Assembly: GCA_951640165.1 (NCBI GenBank)
Contig: OX621264.1
Coordinates: forward strand, 5,213,001-5,277,000
From: Pseudoips prasinana
Taxonomy: Eukaryota; Arthropoda; Insecta; Lepidoptera; Nolidae
Direction: 5' to 3'
DNA: 64,000 nt
Shown: positions 39,495 to 52,272 of the stretch, piece after piece
Layout: every line of letters starts with the position of its first letter
Position numbering within the stretch: the stretch's first letter is position 1
The notes under the pieces: model-generated
The model's database searches: none
Seen by the model: only the letters and a program-made list of their open reading frames with translations
Told to the model about the DNA's origin: nothing
Program-made: the position numbers and the translations under genes

Positions 39495-39700
39495 AGTGGT
39501 AACTGCCGTAATAAGTGCTTGAGCTGAGTTACCCATTGGAGTTATTATAGGTTCGCGTTCATTACTCTGTTGAATGGTAGCTACCGTAATAACAACAGAG
39601 TAAAGAGTGAGAACTTATGATAACTCCAATGGGTAACTCACCTGTGATAGAGCTGAGTTACCCATTGGAGTTCTCATAAGTTCTCACTCTTTACACTGTT
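39495..39700. repeat. Nested inverted repeats on gagttacccattggagtt
   Basis: gagttacccattggagtt occurs in direct orientation twice (about 39527, 39655) and inverted once (about 39620), each linked to ttctcactctttac or its complement, allowing alternative hairpins. Confidence 0.7.
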
Positions 39701-39759
39701 GAATAATAATTTAAAGTATTTAGTTCAATATAATTTATTGACAGCAAGACTTAGTTATT

Positions 39760-41265
39760 ATACATCAATGTTAACTCTGGCGACGCATAGAGAAAAAAAT
39801 TAACTCAGTTGCTATAGATATTGGGGATAATTATGTGTTTTTTATGAACACCAAATTTAATACTGTTGTCTTAAAACAAGCCTAAATTTCTTAAAATCCG
39901 CCTTTTTGATCTAAATAAATTTAAAAAATAATCGCGAGATTTCTCATATTTTTCCCGACGGTGCTTATGTAATATAGGAGATGTAGAAAAAATATAGTTC
40001 TTTTTTAATTTAGTTTGAGTAAAATAAAGCTAGATTGTTAAAAGTGTTATTACTTTTGTGACTGAAAATGGTTGTTTTTACTCAATATTTAAACGTTGGT
40101 TGTCTTGGGAAATGTTTTGTCTCTTCTTTATAGTTAAACAAGTGAGACAAGACATTTAATCGAGTTAAACATATGCTGTAATATTTCTTTTATTTAAGTT
40201 AGAAGGTAAATTAATTTCGTTTGTTGCAACAATGTCATAGCATTGAAGGATCAGCTTTTTATCATACAACATTGCAGTTGTAGGTTATTGTAAAATGTGT
40301 CATGTGACATACAAATAAAGCTTATATTTCAGTGCTGCACTCTTGGTTGAGTGCGACTACTGTTGGCTGTTGTTTAGACTAATCGTTAGGCCTTATATGG
40401 CGGCAGGATATTCTTTATAAGGCAGGTGATACACGTATCTTGTATACCAGGAACTAACTGTCTTACAAGTTAATGTATAATTTTGAAGACTTTGGTTCTT
40501 TAATATACTTTCAATGGTTAATGTCTGTAGTCTAATATGTTGACTTATTTACTCGACCAGTTATTGTACCTGGAAATTCATTATCTGCGATAGAACACGC
40601 TATGTGATCTCTCACGTTCGTGGCTAGACGTCTCATCAAATCGTAAGAGTGACGGAATAAAAAGTGTACCTAGCCGCTACAGGCGAAATTGTACCAGGGG
40701 GATTTTATTATTATTTTTTATGTTGAAATTTGGTGCGTAAATAATGCATCTCTTCAAAGAATTATATACATATTTTGTGGTAACTATACTATGGTATGAC
40801 ATATTAATGCCATGTTACAAAATGTACTCATATTATTTTTGGTATTTCATGTTGTTATATCATGAAGGCAAGCTTGAAGTTCCATCTAAAGAATGAAAAC
40901 AAAGAATAGCTAGAACACTAGCATACGGGGGAGTTTCCACCGCCTTGTCGGTGACATTTCATCTTACTGTACTAATATTTTCGCTTCCATTCATGAATAC
41001 AGCTAAGATCTAGAATTCTGTCCCGTACTACATGTTTGCACACACACAACATGGGTATTATTGAAGGCCAAAGTGAATAGGCATCTTTTAGGTACGTGCT
41101 ATCTTCCCTGGACTATATCATCTCCGCTTACTGTCAGGTGGTATCGCAATCAAGGGCAAAAAAACTAATTCGTTAATTACACGAACGATGTATCCATGAG
41201 AGAACATCTCTTGTGACGAATATGACATGAACTGACTGGTGTCATGTAGAATTTTGTTTTAAATC
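39760..41265. other. AT-rich intergenic DNA, no feature recognised
   Basis: No ORF, tRNA head or clear repeat match within the window was seen. Confidence 0.35.
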
Positions 41266-41269
41266 ATCA

Positions 41270-41515
41270 TAATCATCATTTCAGCTTTAAAAAGTTCACT
41301 GCTGGATTAGACGTCCCCATTAGACGTCCCCCAATCATCTTGGAGGGTATGCCATAATCGCCACGCTTGGCAAACGGGTTGGCGATCGGAGTTAACTGGG
41401 CATAGTACACAGAAGGAAGCTGCTGCCCATCCTCTAGTAGATATTCCCTCGGGTCGACTTCTACGACCCCTACAGGATGAGATGGGGTGAAGATATTCTG
41501 ATATTTGTCATCACC
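41270..41515. mobile_element. LINE-tail type dispersed repeat
   Basis: 'tatgccataatcgccacgct', 'ggcaaacgggttggcgatcg' and gatgagatggggtgaagata; same family as 5225-5470. Confidence 0.6.
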
Positions 41516-41595
41516 ATAAAGCAGTTTTTAAATACCGTTACAAAATGGGATATTAAAAATTGCCTTCTTTGTTAGCGTTAAAGAGGATCATTGCA

Positions 41596-41725
41596 GCATT
41601 GCATTGATTGGTTGATATGATTGTAAATAAATAGTACGATTATAAAATTAACTAAGCATCATGCAGTATTGCATTGATTGGTTGGTATGATTGTAAATAA
41701 TAGTATGATTATAAAATTAGCTAAT
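41596..41725 (+). repeat. Two-copy tandem duplication, ~68 bp
   Basis: gcattgattggttgatatga..taaaattaactaagcat and a second copy with single changes follow each other directly. Confidence 0.8.
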
Positions 41726-42054
41726 ACGTCTGTAATATTTTTGGGATATTGTGGTTTCGTGTATCACCAGTCTTATTATAGCTACCAATTTGAGTCACAC
41801 AAGTTGTATATGTGTGCGATGTTTAGTTCTTTTTTATTATTATTATTTTGTAAAAACGAAGTGAGTTAGCATAGGTAATAATAATTAACTTTAAATTGTA
41901 AATGTTCGTAGCCGGATGCGTTTTTTGCTTTTTTAATAAAAATATTTAAAAGAATCCTGTTGTCTATTTGGTGTTGAATTGAGGCTTTAATATAATATCC
42001 GAAATGACTGAGCGTTTTTAAAAAATAACCGTACATCTCAGGATGTTGAATAGG

Positions 42055-42402
42055 GTTATTTGGAAAACACCAACATCCTCGCAGGACTAGATAGCTAACA
42101 TCTTAAGCAACAACTTTTGTTCTGCGAGTTCGGACATAACTCAATACCTAAAAAATAAATTTAAAAGTTTTTGTTTCATTCATAAAAGAAACCGACGCGC
42201 GAAAAACCCAATGTCGCACGCGTGTGCGCGTCTTTGCGATGCTCGAAGTGTTATTATATATAGCATTCAAGCGGGAAATGAAATTAATAATTATTTTTGT
42301 ATGAAAATTTAATCTTAACAAATTATAATAAGTTGTAGAAAAAATGTTGTTACTTATGGTGTTAACTATCTCGTACTGCGAGGTTGTTGGTGTTTTACAA
42401 GT
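42055..42402. mobile_element. MITE family M3, complete copy
   Basis: gaaaacaccaacatcctcgc at left, 'gcgaggttgttggtgtttta' at right, with the inner actcgcagaac/gttgtagaa arms. Same length class as 34509-34868. Confidence 0.8.
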
Positions 42403-42499
42403 AATTTTGTATACTTAAATATAAAATTTAAAATCTTTAAATAATGTTAGTGCAAAAGTGAAGGCAAGTCATTATGTAGAATAATTAAATGATGGGGTA

Positions 42500-42634
42500 C
42501 AGACGCCAGCACATCAAGCTATCCCAATCTGTCAAAATTCCCCAATTGAAAGCGAACCTTATGCTTTTGTGATAAAGTTGAAAATCTATGATAGAAATTC
42601 GACAGATTTGGGTAGCTGGATGTGCTGGCGTCTA
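42500..42634. mobile_element. Palindromic MITE (family M1)
   Basis: TA|CAGACGCCAGCACATC at left and GATGTGCTGGCGTCTA|TA at right. Confidence 0.85.
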
Positions 42635-43171
42635 TACCTTAAGCTCTAGCATTCAGTGTGAGTGCAAATACTTCACTATTACATTTGCAGTTTCCAGCAT
42701 GAAAATAGTATAAACAGAAACACTTTCTTTTTTTTTTATTAATTTATTTTTCTTAGGAAGACCAACAAACAGCTTTCAGCGACATATTTTGCTTTATATG
42801 TTATACGTGACAGAGAGCCATTAATAGGTCTCCACGCATAAACCACGCATTGTTCAGATATTTCTTGTTTTTTTGGTATATTTGTCAGAGGCTAGGTTCC
42901 TTTACTAAAAACTACACTTTTACCTGCCAGTGGATATATGTTATAGTTTATATGTTGGTAAGTAAATTACCTCTAAAGGGTAATAATGGACGCTTAATAT
43001 GCCCAGGACTGATTACTTTAAAAAATGTCAAAGAAACCCGTATGGTAAGCTGAATAATATTATTGTCTTACAGGTTTACACCCAATGTGTTAATTATTTA
43101 CAACACCACTCTAGATAATCTACAACATATCATATTATTAACAAATTTTACAGTATTACATTTAACAAAAA

Positions 43172-44336
43172 AAAAGGCTTTAGCACCATAGACCACATAC
43201 ATACGCTGCGGCAAGTTATACAGAAGACCGAAGAGTATAACAAGCCACTGTGCTTAGCGTTTGTGGACTATGAGAAAGCCTTTGATTCTATCGAAACATG
43301 GGCCGTGCTGAGGTCTCTCATAAGGTGCCAAATTGACTACCGGTATATCGAGGTGATAAAGTGTTTGTATGAAAACGCCACTATGTCAGTGCTACTCCAG
43401 GACCAGATCTCGAAACCTATCCACTTGCAGCGAGGCGTGAGACAGGGAGATGTTATATCTCCGAAACTGTTCACCCCTGCATTGGAAGACGTCTTCAAGC
43501 TTCTGGACTGGAAAGGCTTTGGCATCAATGTCAATGGCGAGTACATCACTCACCTTCAATTTGCCGATGATATCGTAGTCATGGCTGAGACCATGGAAGA
43601 CCTCGGTACAATGCTCGATGACCTCAGCAGAGTCTCTCAACAAGTGGGTCTGAAAATGAACATGGATTAGACGAAAATCATGTCAAACGTCCATGTTGCA
43701 TCCACTCAATTGAAAGTTGGTGACTCTGCACTCGAAGTTGTAGAGAACTGTATTTACCTAGGACAGACCATCCAACTAGGTAGGTCCAACTTCGAGAAGG
43801 AGGTCAATCGTAGAATCCAACTCGGATGGGCAGCGTTCGGGAAGCTACGTAACATCTTCTCGTCCAAAATATCGCAGTGTCTCAAGTCGAAAGTGTGTGT
43901 TGCCAGTGATGACATACGGAACAGAGACGTGGTCGCTCACTATGGGCCTTATTAGAAGGCTCAAGGTCACCCAAAGAGCAATGGAGAGGGCTATGCTTGG
44001 AGTTTCCCTGCGGGATCGCATCAGAAATGTCGAAATCCGCAGGCGAACCAAAGTCACCGACATAGCCCGAAGAATTGCCAAGCTGAAGTGCAGTGGGCAG
44101 GGCACATAGCTCGTAGAGCCGACGGCCGTTGGGGCAGAAAGGTTCTCGAGTGGCGACCACGAACCGGAAGACGCAGCGTGGGCAGGCCCCCTACAAGATG
44201 GACCGATGATCTTGTGCGGGTCGCTGGAAACTGCTGGATGCGAATAGCACAAGACCGGCAATTGTGGAGATCTTTGGGGGAGGCCTTTGTCCAGCAGTGG
44301 ACATCTTTCGGCTGATATGATGATGATGATGACATT
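43172..44336 (+). mobile_element. RTE-like LINE, 5'-truncated, with RT domain
   Basis: It reads FSTIDHIHTLRQ, then VDYEKAFDSIETW, the QRGVRQGDVISPKLF motif and LQFADDIVVMAE, i.e. reverse-transcriptase motifs including the catalytic F-A-D-D box. The 3' part gives the WSLT..RLKVTQRAMERAML region, then GRWGRKVLEWRPRTGRRSVG and ends QQWTSFG-stop with a (gat)n tail. It is dead: an in-frame TAG at 43668-43670 and frameshifts near 43890 and 44090. It is the longest of five copies in the window. RTE elements encode an APE endonuclease and RT; the endonuclease part is missing here. Confidence 0.9.
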
Positions 44337-44344
44337 TAACATAA

Positions 44345-45640
44345 ATCATTTTTAGTTATTACAATTAGGTGGTTATCATTATTATACATAATATTATTAA
44401 ATGATATAAATCCTTACAACGATGTTCAAGTATTCAAGAGTCACTTTTCAGTCAGTCTTTAGGAGACTTCAAAGTATCTTTAATGAGGTAGAAATTGCTG
44501 AAAATTTTAAGATATCAGTCCTAGCTGATGGAACTTGAAACAGCCTTCCTCTCTACCCCTATGTTAATATAGTATTTGGAATCAATTTTAATGATTCCAA
44601 CGCCTCAGGATTATTTATCTATTTCTTTCTATTTTATTTGCCGATGACATTGAATAACGTGTAGCATACCAACATGCAAATATCACAAAAAAAAAAAATA
44701 ACTCGCAGGGGCTATCAGCTATAGCATTTTTGTATGGGGCGACAAAAAATGTCTTCGTTTTTCACAAACTGGTTTTGTTTAATTAGATCTGTTTCATGGG
44801 TAATTATGGCTCCTTTAAGCTATGTCCAATATTTATGTTAAAAGACCGAATCAAGACCATTGACAAGAACATACAGAAGACAAGACAATGGATATACGCG
44901 GTTTTCAGACCTCCCAGTGATGTGATTTGCTGTTAAAATATTCATAAATTTGAGGAAGTAATTCTTTTTTTTATATTATTTATTATGTCTGTTAAGCTCT
45001 ATGTATGAATGTGAATGAATGTTGTTAATAAATCAATGATCAGCTTTTTTTAATCAGAGTTCTAGGGCTGACGGCGCGCTGAAGGAATTTCAAACCAGTA
45101 ATGAGACAAACCTAGTATGCTATTGGTAGTTATTAAAACTTAAAAAGATTGCCTTAAACAGTTCGACTCTACGTTTCAGCACTGGGAAGTTAGTTAGGTT
45201 GGACTATGTTATCCATCTGTCAATACCCAGTTTTGTTAAGAGTTAGAACAAATATTTAACACTTACATGGATAGCTTTCATCCATGGCGTAAAAATCAAA
45301 AAGCGCATCCGATTTATATAAATATAACATAAAATGCCTTGCCCGATATCTAGAGATGAACATAATTAGAGTTTATTGAAAATATTTATTTATAAATGTA
45401 TATTTGGATCTGGTCACATCTATGGAAAAGAAACAAAAAAATTAACTTTAAGTCAACCGCCGCGCGATCTGTTAGATTATTTGAATTTTAAAATAAAAAT
45501 ATGATCTATGGCCAGAATGTGTACAGAATGCCTCAGGGATTGGTCCTACGCATTATATTTAGTTCTTACAAATATACTTATTGATGGATTATAAATAATT
45601 TGTGCGTAAAATTTTATTTCATCGTTTCGTTTCATTTTCA
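44345..45640. other. AT-rich intergenic DNA, no feature recognised
   Basis: Only short ORFs and simple A/T runs were seen. Confidence 0.35.
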
Positions 45641-45649
45641 GCTGGGTAA

Positions 45650-45935
45650 CTGGAGTCACCGCGTAAAATTTTATTATTATTATTATTAGTGAACAGGCAA
45701 GCAGTTGATTCTACTGGTAAGTGCATGTATCCAGCTCTTCTCCACTAGTTTCTATTGCAGCTTTGATATTTGTCGAGTCTATTTTTGAATTGATTCACAT
45801 TTTGGGCTGAGATTACGTTTTCTGGGAGTTTATTCCACGCTTTGACTATTCTGTTGTTTAAAAAGTGTTTGTGAGGGTTGTTGTGAGATAAAGTGGTACA
45901 CAATTTAAGACTAAAATTGACTTCAGTTACCCAGT
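45650..45935 (-). mobile_element. CR1/Jockey-like LINE 3' end fragment
   Basis: On the minus strand a frame reads NNRIVKAWNKLPENVISAQN and then VNQFKNRLD, the conserved 'FxxRVxxxWNxLP' end of insect LINE ORF2. The tail has (aat)n near 45670. Confidence 0.6.
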
Positions 45936-46224
45936 TGAGTAACTTTTAAAAGAACTGGCCGTAGTGACTTTAATGTGATGTATATAACACCAATGTAATA
46001 TTAAATTAAGGCGTTCAAACAAATAAAGATGTATAGTTAAACTATAGAATAATAGCTAGGCTTATTTATTTATCACTGCCATATGAATAACAGACAACAT
46101 ACATTTTCAAGCCATAGCAAATTATGTCTTATTACTACAAGGTAACTCCTAATTTTCTTTGCGGTAAATTTGTGGCCTATAAGTGGCCGGCACACGACGG
46201 ACATATTTTTTCAATTTTGTTTTT

Positions 46225-46575
46225 ATAGGGTTATTTGTAAAACACCAACAACCTCGCTAGAATAGATAGCTAACATCATAAGCAACAACTTTTGTTCTAC
46301 GAGTTCGGACATAATTCAATACATGGTAAAAAAAAAAGATTTTAAAACTTTTGTTGTTCTGTCGAGGCATTTGTAGGTCTATGTATCATTCATAAACAAA
46401 AGAAGGATGCTAAGCTCGCGCGCGTCTGCTCGTCATTGCGATGCTCGTGGACTTATAAATTTCAAGCGGGAAATTAAATTAACACTTATTTATGTATGAA
46501 AATAAAACGTAATAAATTTTCAAAAGTTGTTGGTTATGGTGTTAGTACTGCGAGGTTGTCGGTGTTTTAAAAGTA
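46225..46575. mobile_element. MITE family M3, complete copy
   Basis: 'gtaaaacaccaacaacctcg' at left, 'gcgaggttgtcggtgtttta' at right; inner arms as in 34509-34868. Confidence 0.8.
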
Positions 46576-46589
46576 ACTCTTTAGATTTT

Positions 46590-46860
46590 TCGTGTACAGC
46601 GATGGCTATAGAATCACTGAAAAGCATCTGTTCAGCTTGGGTATTAGGCCTCTTCCTCGAGTTTTACGGGCAGCGGGGCGGCGGCGGCGCGGGAGATCTT
46701 ATGCGTAAAATCAAATGGATCTGCCCTCGAAAACAGCGGCGCGGGAGCGGGTGACCAACGGTGCACTCCAGTCAAGCGGCGCCGCGTCGCCGCTGCTACG
46801 TCGCCCGGCTACCCGCAAAATTAGGTAGAGACCAAAGTTGAAGTGTGTCCACCAGGTCGC
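46590..46860. other. GC-rich island in intergenic DNA
   Basis: A sharp GC/CpG-rich block (cagcggggcggcggcggcgc, caagcggcgccgcgtcgccg) lies just right of an M3 MITE. A + strand frame reads FLEFYGQRGGGGAGDLMRKI then a basic end and stop at about 46752. It could be a terminal exon, a promoter island or an element fragment; no homology is known to me. Confidence 0.35.
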
Positions 46861-47404
46861 CTCGACTGTGCAAATTATTGACGTGTCATAAGTAAAGGAA
46901 TACCATTTAATGATACACCATTACCGTATCAGTGACAATTTTACACGTTCCTGTGATATTTTCGTGTCACTTCAAATTTATTAATTTTTTACTTGGTGTT
47001 TTTGTTTATGAATTCTACTCCGTACGCCACTTAGGTACAAATTAATGTAAGTTAGAAATATTTGTGGTTCGTAATACTTTGTACCGTAAAGTCTGTACAT
47101 AAAGACTTTTACTTAGCACCTAGTTCTAGTAGGTGAGATAGTATTCATAAATAAATCTCAATTGATAATTAATAAAAAGAAATAATGTGGCATTAAATTG
47201 GGATGCTGTATGTCAGTTTTCGTAGTAAAATATTTTGTTTTCATTGTTTATTCAAATGGTTGCAGGTAATCCTATAAAATAATTTAGATAAAGTAGCTGC
47301 CGAAAAAAAATCTGTTTTTTCTTATAAACTATAGTTATTTAAAGAAATAAACTACTCATTATGGAAGAGCCTCTAGATTAATAACTAATAAAAATAATAT
47401 AATA

Positions 47405-47470
47405 TCTTGGGACATATTCACACACGGCCATGATCCCAAACTAAGCAGAGTTTGTACTGTGGAAAGAATA
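47405..47470 (-). mobile_element. SINE tail fragment (S2-like)
   Basis: Reverse complement of the 'cttagtttgggatcatggcc'-type body seen at 19380-19440, here 'ccatgatcccaaactaagca'. Confidence 0.5.
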
Positions 47471-47753
47471 TTTTTCGAGGAGTTAAGGAGTTGTTTCGTA
47501 AAAATATTTGTGGAGAAAACATTTGCCATTTTGCTTACTAGGTACTTATATATTCGTATCGGAAGTGGATTTTTATTCGTGTTCTGTGGTTCAATTTAAT
47601 GGACAGTATCTACTCTACAAGTCCGTTAAATAACTACAAATACACTAATAAGAAAGCTTCAACTTTGAAATATACTCACCGGCTGATCAAATTTACGAGT
47701 TGCGAATCCCATATGAAGGAGAGGAAGATGTAGGGCACCTATGTATGTAGGTA

Positions 47754-47888
47754 CAGACGCCAGCACATCCAGCTGCCCCATTTAGTCAAATTTCTTTTAT
47801 AGATTTTCAACTTTATGACAAGCGTAAGATTCACTGTTTGAAATGGGCAAATTTGACAGATTGGGGTAGCTTGATGTGCTGGCGTCTG
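47754..47888. mobile_element. Palindromic MITE (family M1)
   Basis: TA|CAGACGCCAGCACATC at left and GATGTGCTGGCGTCTG|TA at right, both perfect. Confidence 0.88.
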
Positions 47889-48604
47889 TACACACACGTG
47901 TATAATACCACGTTATCCACGCATGATTTAACCAATGACAAGTGAGAATTGATATTCGGGAACGGAACATTTTGATTTTTGTCTAACTGTACCTCATATT
48001 AACAAAGAAAGGCAACCAATGAGGTGTTTCTAGCCATGGGAAGCACATGGAGCAGTTACGCATCGGAAGTTTTCTCATATTTCTTAATAGGACAGTCCAG
48101 TGAGGGAAGAATGTTGGATAATAGCAGCTAGGCGAATTTCGCTGAAAAGCTTGTCCGTTGCCCAGGTATCATTATTAGGTAAAAGATATTTCAAAGTTAG
48201 TCTACAGGCGATTCTAGATTTTTAGATTTAAGTAATTCAAAATGAGGTATTGCGGCATTATTGTTGTATCTCTGCTCAGTGTTCACAAAGACTATGTAAA
48301 CGCTACGTTCATTAGCTGAGTCTCTGGATGTTGAAATAACGAACGTAGTTTGTTACATTCTCTGGACAACGTATGCTGCCCACAGATAACTATATTAGAT
48401 GCTGGCGATGCTCGAGATGTCCGTTGTTCAACTGTGCTTAGTATATTCTAAAAATAAACAATGTTTTGTAATAACGGTTCTCAACTTGACTTTTGGCGGG
48501 AAATGTATTTTTTTTCTTTCGACTCCTATGAGCAATGGCTCTCACGAGTATAGTGTATTCATTTATAGAGGCTTATTTATTAATGTTACTAGCATAAAAA
48601 AATA

Positions 48605-48820
48605 TTGGTTATTCAAAATCATAAAGTTAGTATACCTACGGAACAGTCCACATCATCGACCTCTTTCCAACTAGAATTGACGCCAAGGGAAAAGAAGCTC
48701 ATGTCTAAATGCCCTAAGTTGCATGGAAAAAATAAAAAGAAACAGCAAATTATTCGAAACCTGAGAGCACAAAATAAACGTTGTTTCAGCCATGCAAAAT
48801 CCCATCCCATCCTATTTTAA
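48605..48820 (+). pseudogene. Possible P-element/THAP-like transposase exon remnant
   Basis: The ORF contains LTPREKKLMSKCPKLHGKNK followed by a basic coiled-coil-like stretch. 'SPRKxxLxxKxxxLxxKxxxL' segments follow the THAP domain in P-like transposases, so this is a weak guess. No THAP zinc finger is visible. Confidence 0.2.
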
Positions 48821-48839
48821 TACTATCACTGAGACTGAT

Positions 48840-48960
48840 TCATCATCATCATGTCAGCCAAATTTCATCCACTGCTGGACCAAAGCCTTCCCAAAGAATG
48901 GGATGGTCACAGTTTACGGGATGAGATGGAGTGATGATATTCTATGCCGTCACCACACAT
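48840..48960. mobile_element. LINE-tail type dispersed repeat
   Basis: 'catcatcatgtcagccaaat', ccactgctggaccaaagcct and 'gatgagatggagtgatgata'. Confidence 0.6.
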
Positions 48961-49204
48961 TACTGATTAATATTATCGATATCGATATTAATTCAAAAAT
49001 CGACATGAGATCATCATTGATACGCATACGTAAACATTTGTACACACACAAATTTCATCCTATTTCGGTTTCGTTTGACAGCTCTTGTTTGTTGCTCTAT
49101 TCCGTAGGTATACTAACTTTATGTTCAAAATACAGTTGTAATTGTTGTAAAAAGTACATCCTGTATATGTCTATAAATTATAAACTGTTCGATTTACAAA
49201 GTTA

Positions 49205-49765
49205 AGTTGTCGCTGCGATTACTAATTAGTTCAATTAACAAGTTCGTGTATTTGCAGAAACATTTTTCTATAAAACGTTGTTAAGTGATTTTAGTTGACT
49301 GATATAGTAAATATTTCTATAGAAACTCATGCAAATTTAATATTATAATTTTTTTTGTACCGTTTTAAAAAATCATAATTTAATCATAGAGTTTTACGCA
49401 ATGTTAGAATGATACCGTCAGCCCTCCTGGAAACTAAATAAAAAAATGTGGTTAGCGAAAACATTACCATAGACAACAATAATTTTTGTGATGTGATACT
49501 GTGAAAATTGTTCAAATTTAATTGCACTATTGGATTTGACATGTTTAAGAAGACGTGATTTATTGGACGTTTTATCCAAAATGTAAAAAAAAAATTTACA
49601 ACAACCTGCAAAATGGTTTTATATTCCGAATTTGTAATGTTCATCTTTGTATATATTGCTGGTTTATTATTAAATTAATTTAATTTGTCTTTTGTTGTTT
49701 TTTTTATGTAATCATCCCTGGTATGGTTTTTTTTAAGTTGCATTTAGTCATAGGTATTTAAAACA
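49205..49765. other. AT-rich intergenic DNA
   Basis: Nothing beyond low-complexity sequence was recognised. Confidence 0.35.
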
Positions 49766-49769
49766 GCTG

Positions 49770-49915
49770 TGCATGTACACACGGCTACATATCAAGCTTT
49801 ACATTTCCAATATAAGCTGTTGTTCTTTCTATGGAAATCCTATACAACGCAGGATCAGCTTATATCTACTGGAAATCTATAGCTTGATATGTAGCCGTAT
49901 GTTCTAGCGGCTGTT
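49770..49915. mobile_element. Palindromic MITE (family M2)
   Basis: 'gtacacacggctacatatca' at left and tgatatgtagccgtatgt at right; partner of 20828-20968. Confidence 0.75.
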
Positions 49916-50219
49916 GTAGTTGTATTATTTTAAAATTTACTGTGAATTTTGGTAAGCTCAAAATCTTCCTCGATATAGGATCAGGATGATGCCAAATCGC
50001 GTGTTATCCAAATAGTAAATACTGCAGGTTATCTATGATCCTTGTCAGTGCCACACGATAATGCTCTGTACCGTGCCTTTAGCCAGTTGGTACCAGGTAC
50101 TCACCTAACTGCGAGAAATACTTATAAAGGGCAAGGCCTTTACACAATTAAAGGATTAGTCCATTTAACGATAACATTCCATTAAATAAAGAAATTTGAT
50201 TGGATTTGAATCCTATTTC

Positions 50220-50392
50220 CTACTAATATTATAAATGCAAAAGTTTTGAGAATTTCTGGATGTTTGTTACTCTTTCACGCAAAACCTACGGAACGGATTG
50301 TGGTGAAACTTTATAGTATTATAGCTTATACATCCGAATAACAGCAAGGCTATAATTTATAACGTGGGTGAACCCGCGGGGCACAGTTAGTC
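50220..50392 (+). mobile_element. Helitron-like non-autonomous element
   Basis: Starts tcctactaatattataaatg and ends 'aacgtgggtgaacccgcggg' then gcacagttag. The start phrase and the hairpin/TAG end are shared with 62395-62597. Confidence 0.55.
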
Positions 50393-50399
50393 CATTATA

Positions 50400-51275
50400 T
50401 TTGAAATAAAATGAAAAAAAAATTCTTAAGATCCATTCAACTGTTTAGGCTAAAACGCTTCACAATGGTAAGATGACTCTTTATTGTTCAACAAAAATTA
50501 CAACAATGAAGGATCGAGGAATCGTAATTTACAACATTTCATATTTTTAAATGGCATGTATTATAGCATTATTTAAAACTTAAAAGTAAATCCAAAACAA
50601 GGGCACCCATATTTTTCTGTTTTTCGAAATTATGTTGTACTTTAGCGTACACAATTAACCCCAATAACCCAGTCACCGGATAAGTCCTTTTAATGTGGCT
50701 AATAATTTAGTAGAAGGACTAGAATGAAAGGCAAGTTAACATTGAATTTTTGTTGTGTGTAGTTTGTTTGTTTGTTGTTGTTTTTTTTATTTATTTTAAC
50801 ATTGAACATTATTTTGGGACCTATATCACTTGATATCGAAGAAATACAAAATATCGAACAACGTCACTGACTATCATAGACAATTTATTCTAAGTAGGTT
50901 TTATACTGAAGTAGTTCACTACACCACCCTCCCCTATTCAAGTTCCCTTTCAAGCGGACAGATCGTAAATACTTTGGATAATATCGGTGAATGTTTTATT
51001 TAGGATTACCCACACCTAGACATTGTCTTCACATTTTACCAATCTTCTAATGTTAGTTCCATCATAGGTTTTGATTTGAGCACTTGAAGTAGGAGGTCAT
51101 TATAATTGTAGCCATTTTGTAGGCATTGTATATACAGATAATAGAGAACTCAACACGAATAGATTTTTTTTTTAGCATTGTAAGGTATATTAATACAATG
51201 ACACAAAGGAATAGACTGATTTTAGATTTAATTTTGTTGAATTAACGCTAAGGCTAACTATGGCTGCCTAGCTTA
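50400..51275. other. AT-rich intergenic DNA
   Basis: No gene or recognised repeat. Confidence 0.35.
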
Positions 51276-51280
51276 TAAGC

Positions 51281-51318
51281 ACAATTACACAGTGGCCTAT
51301 AGGCCACTGTGTAATTGT
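51281..51318. repeat. Perfect 38-bp palindrome
   Basis: acaattacacagtggccta meets its exact reverse complement with no spacer. Confidence 0.95.
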
Positions 51319-51739
51319 TCGCGCTACATTATTACCTTTACCAAGTGATGGCTAAATGGAAGTAAATATATCAGCATAAATGTATAACAATAGACTGCGT
51401 TTATTCATAATTATTGTTATAATTAATGATTAAATTAGTGGTAGATGATCGTGACATTGTAAATAATTAAATTCTTTATCAATAAAAAAATATCTCTATT
51501 GTAGTTGCAGTTTTATTCCCTCTATCACAGGTGCTGCCATCTACACTATGGGAACTTGCACAGAGTACATGGACCATGTTACCCGGTCAAGTATATTCTT
51601 CATGGTGCTCATAACGTAAATAGTAAAATCTTTCACAAATATAGCTAGAATTAATGTTAATTTGACTTACAAGACTCTACAACGTATGAAACCATGCTTA
51701 AGACCATTGCACTGATGACGGGCTGCATAGAAAATAGTG

Positions 51740-51850
51740 TACTTTGGGTCCGTCAATTATATGTTTGTAAAGTTCCCCGTGACACAGGGAATAATTTCCC
51801 TAGTGCGGGCTTTGTCTTTTTAAACGAATAAAATAATATATATAAAGAAA
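51740..51850. repeat. Dispersed repeat tail, copy at 57925-58010
   Basis: Shares ttatatgtttgtaaagt, 'ccctagtgcgggctttgtct'-like sequence and the A/T-rich end. Confidence 0.55.
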
Positions 51851-52224
51851 TAAACAAAAATTGAGAGCGGGAAAAGACAAAATATTTGAATTTTTAGCTA
51901 AATAAAAAACAACGACATCTCTTGAGGATTAGCTAAACTAAAAATATTATTTATTACATTGGCAACGCCTTAGTAAATGTCATTACAGATGCGTCGTATT
52001 ACATTCCATAATTTGTAGATCTTAAGCATGTTTATTATTTTACCCGTTTCTACCTATTAAAATACAACGAGATAGCAATCATTGTATTTCGGATCGATTG
52101 AGGTTATCAAAATTGTACGGCAAATTTTAAATAAAACATTATGCGTGTAATTAATACTAATTGACCGTTTTCTCAGACTTTAAAGTATTTGTATAAGTTC
52201 TTGGTTTGAGCAATAAGTGATATA

Positions 52225-52272
52225 ATGTCTGATGTAGAAGAACCGCCAACGAAAATGACGAGATATGAAGAC
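52225..52272 (+). CDS. Charged-protein gene, exon 1 with start codon
   Basis: ATG at 52225 preceded by tgatata; encodes MSDVEEPPTKMTRYED and ends at donor gtacgt in phase 0. The short acidic peptide and in-frame join to exon 2 support this start. Confidence 0.65.
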
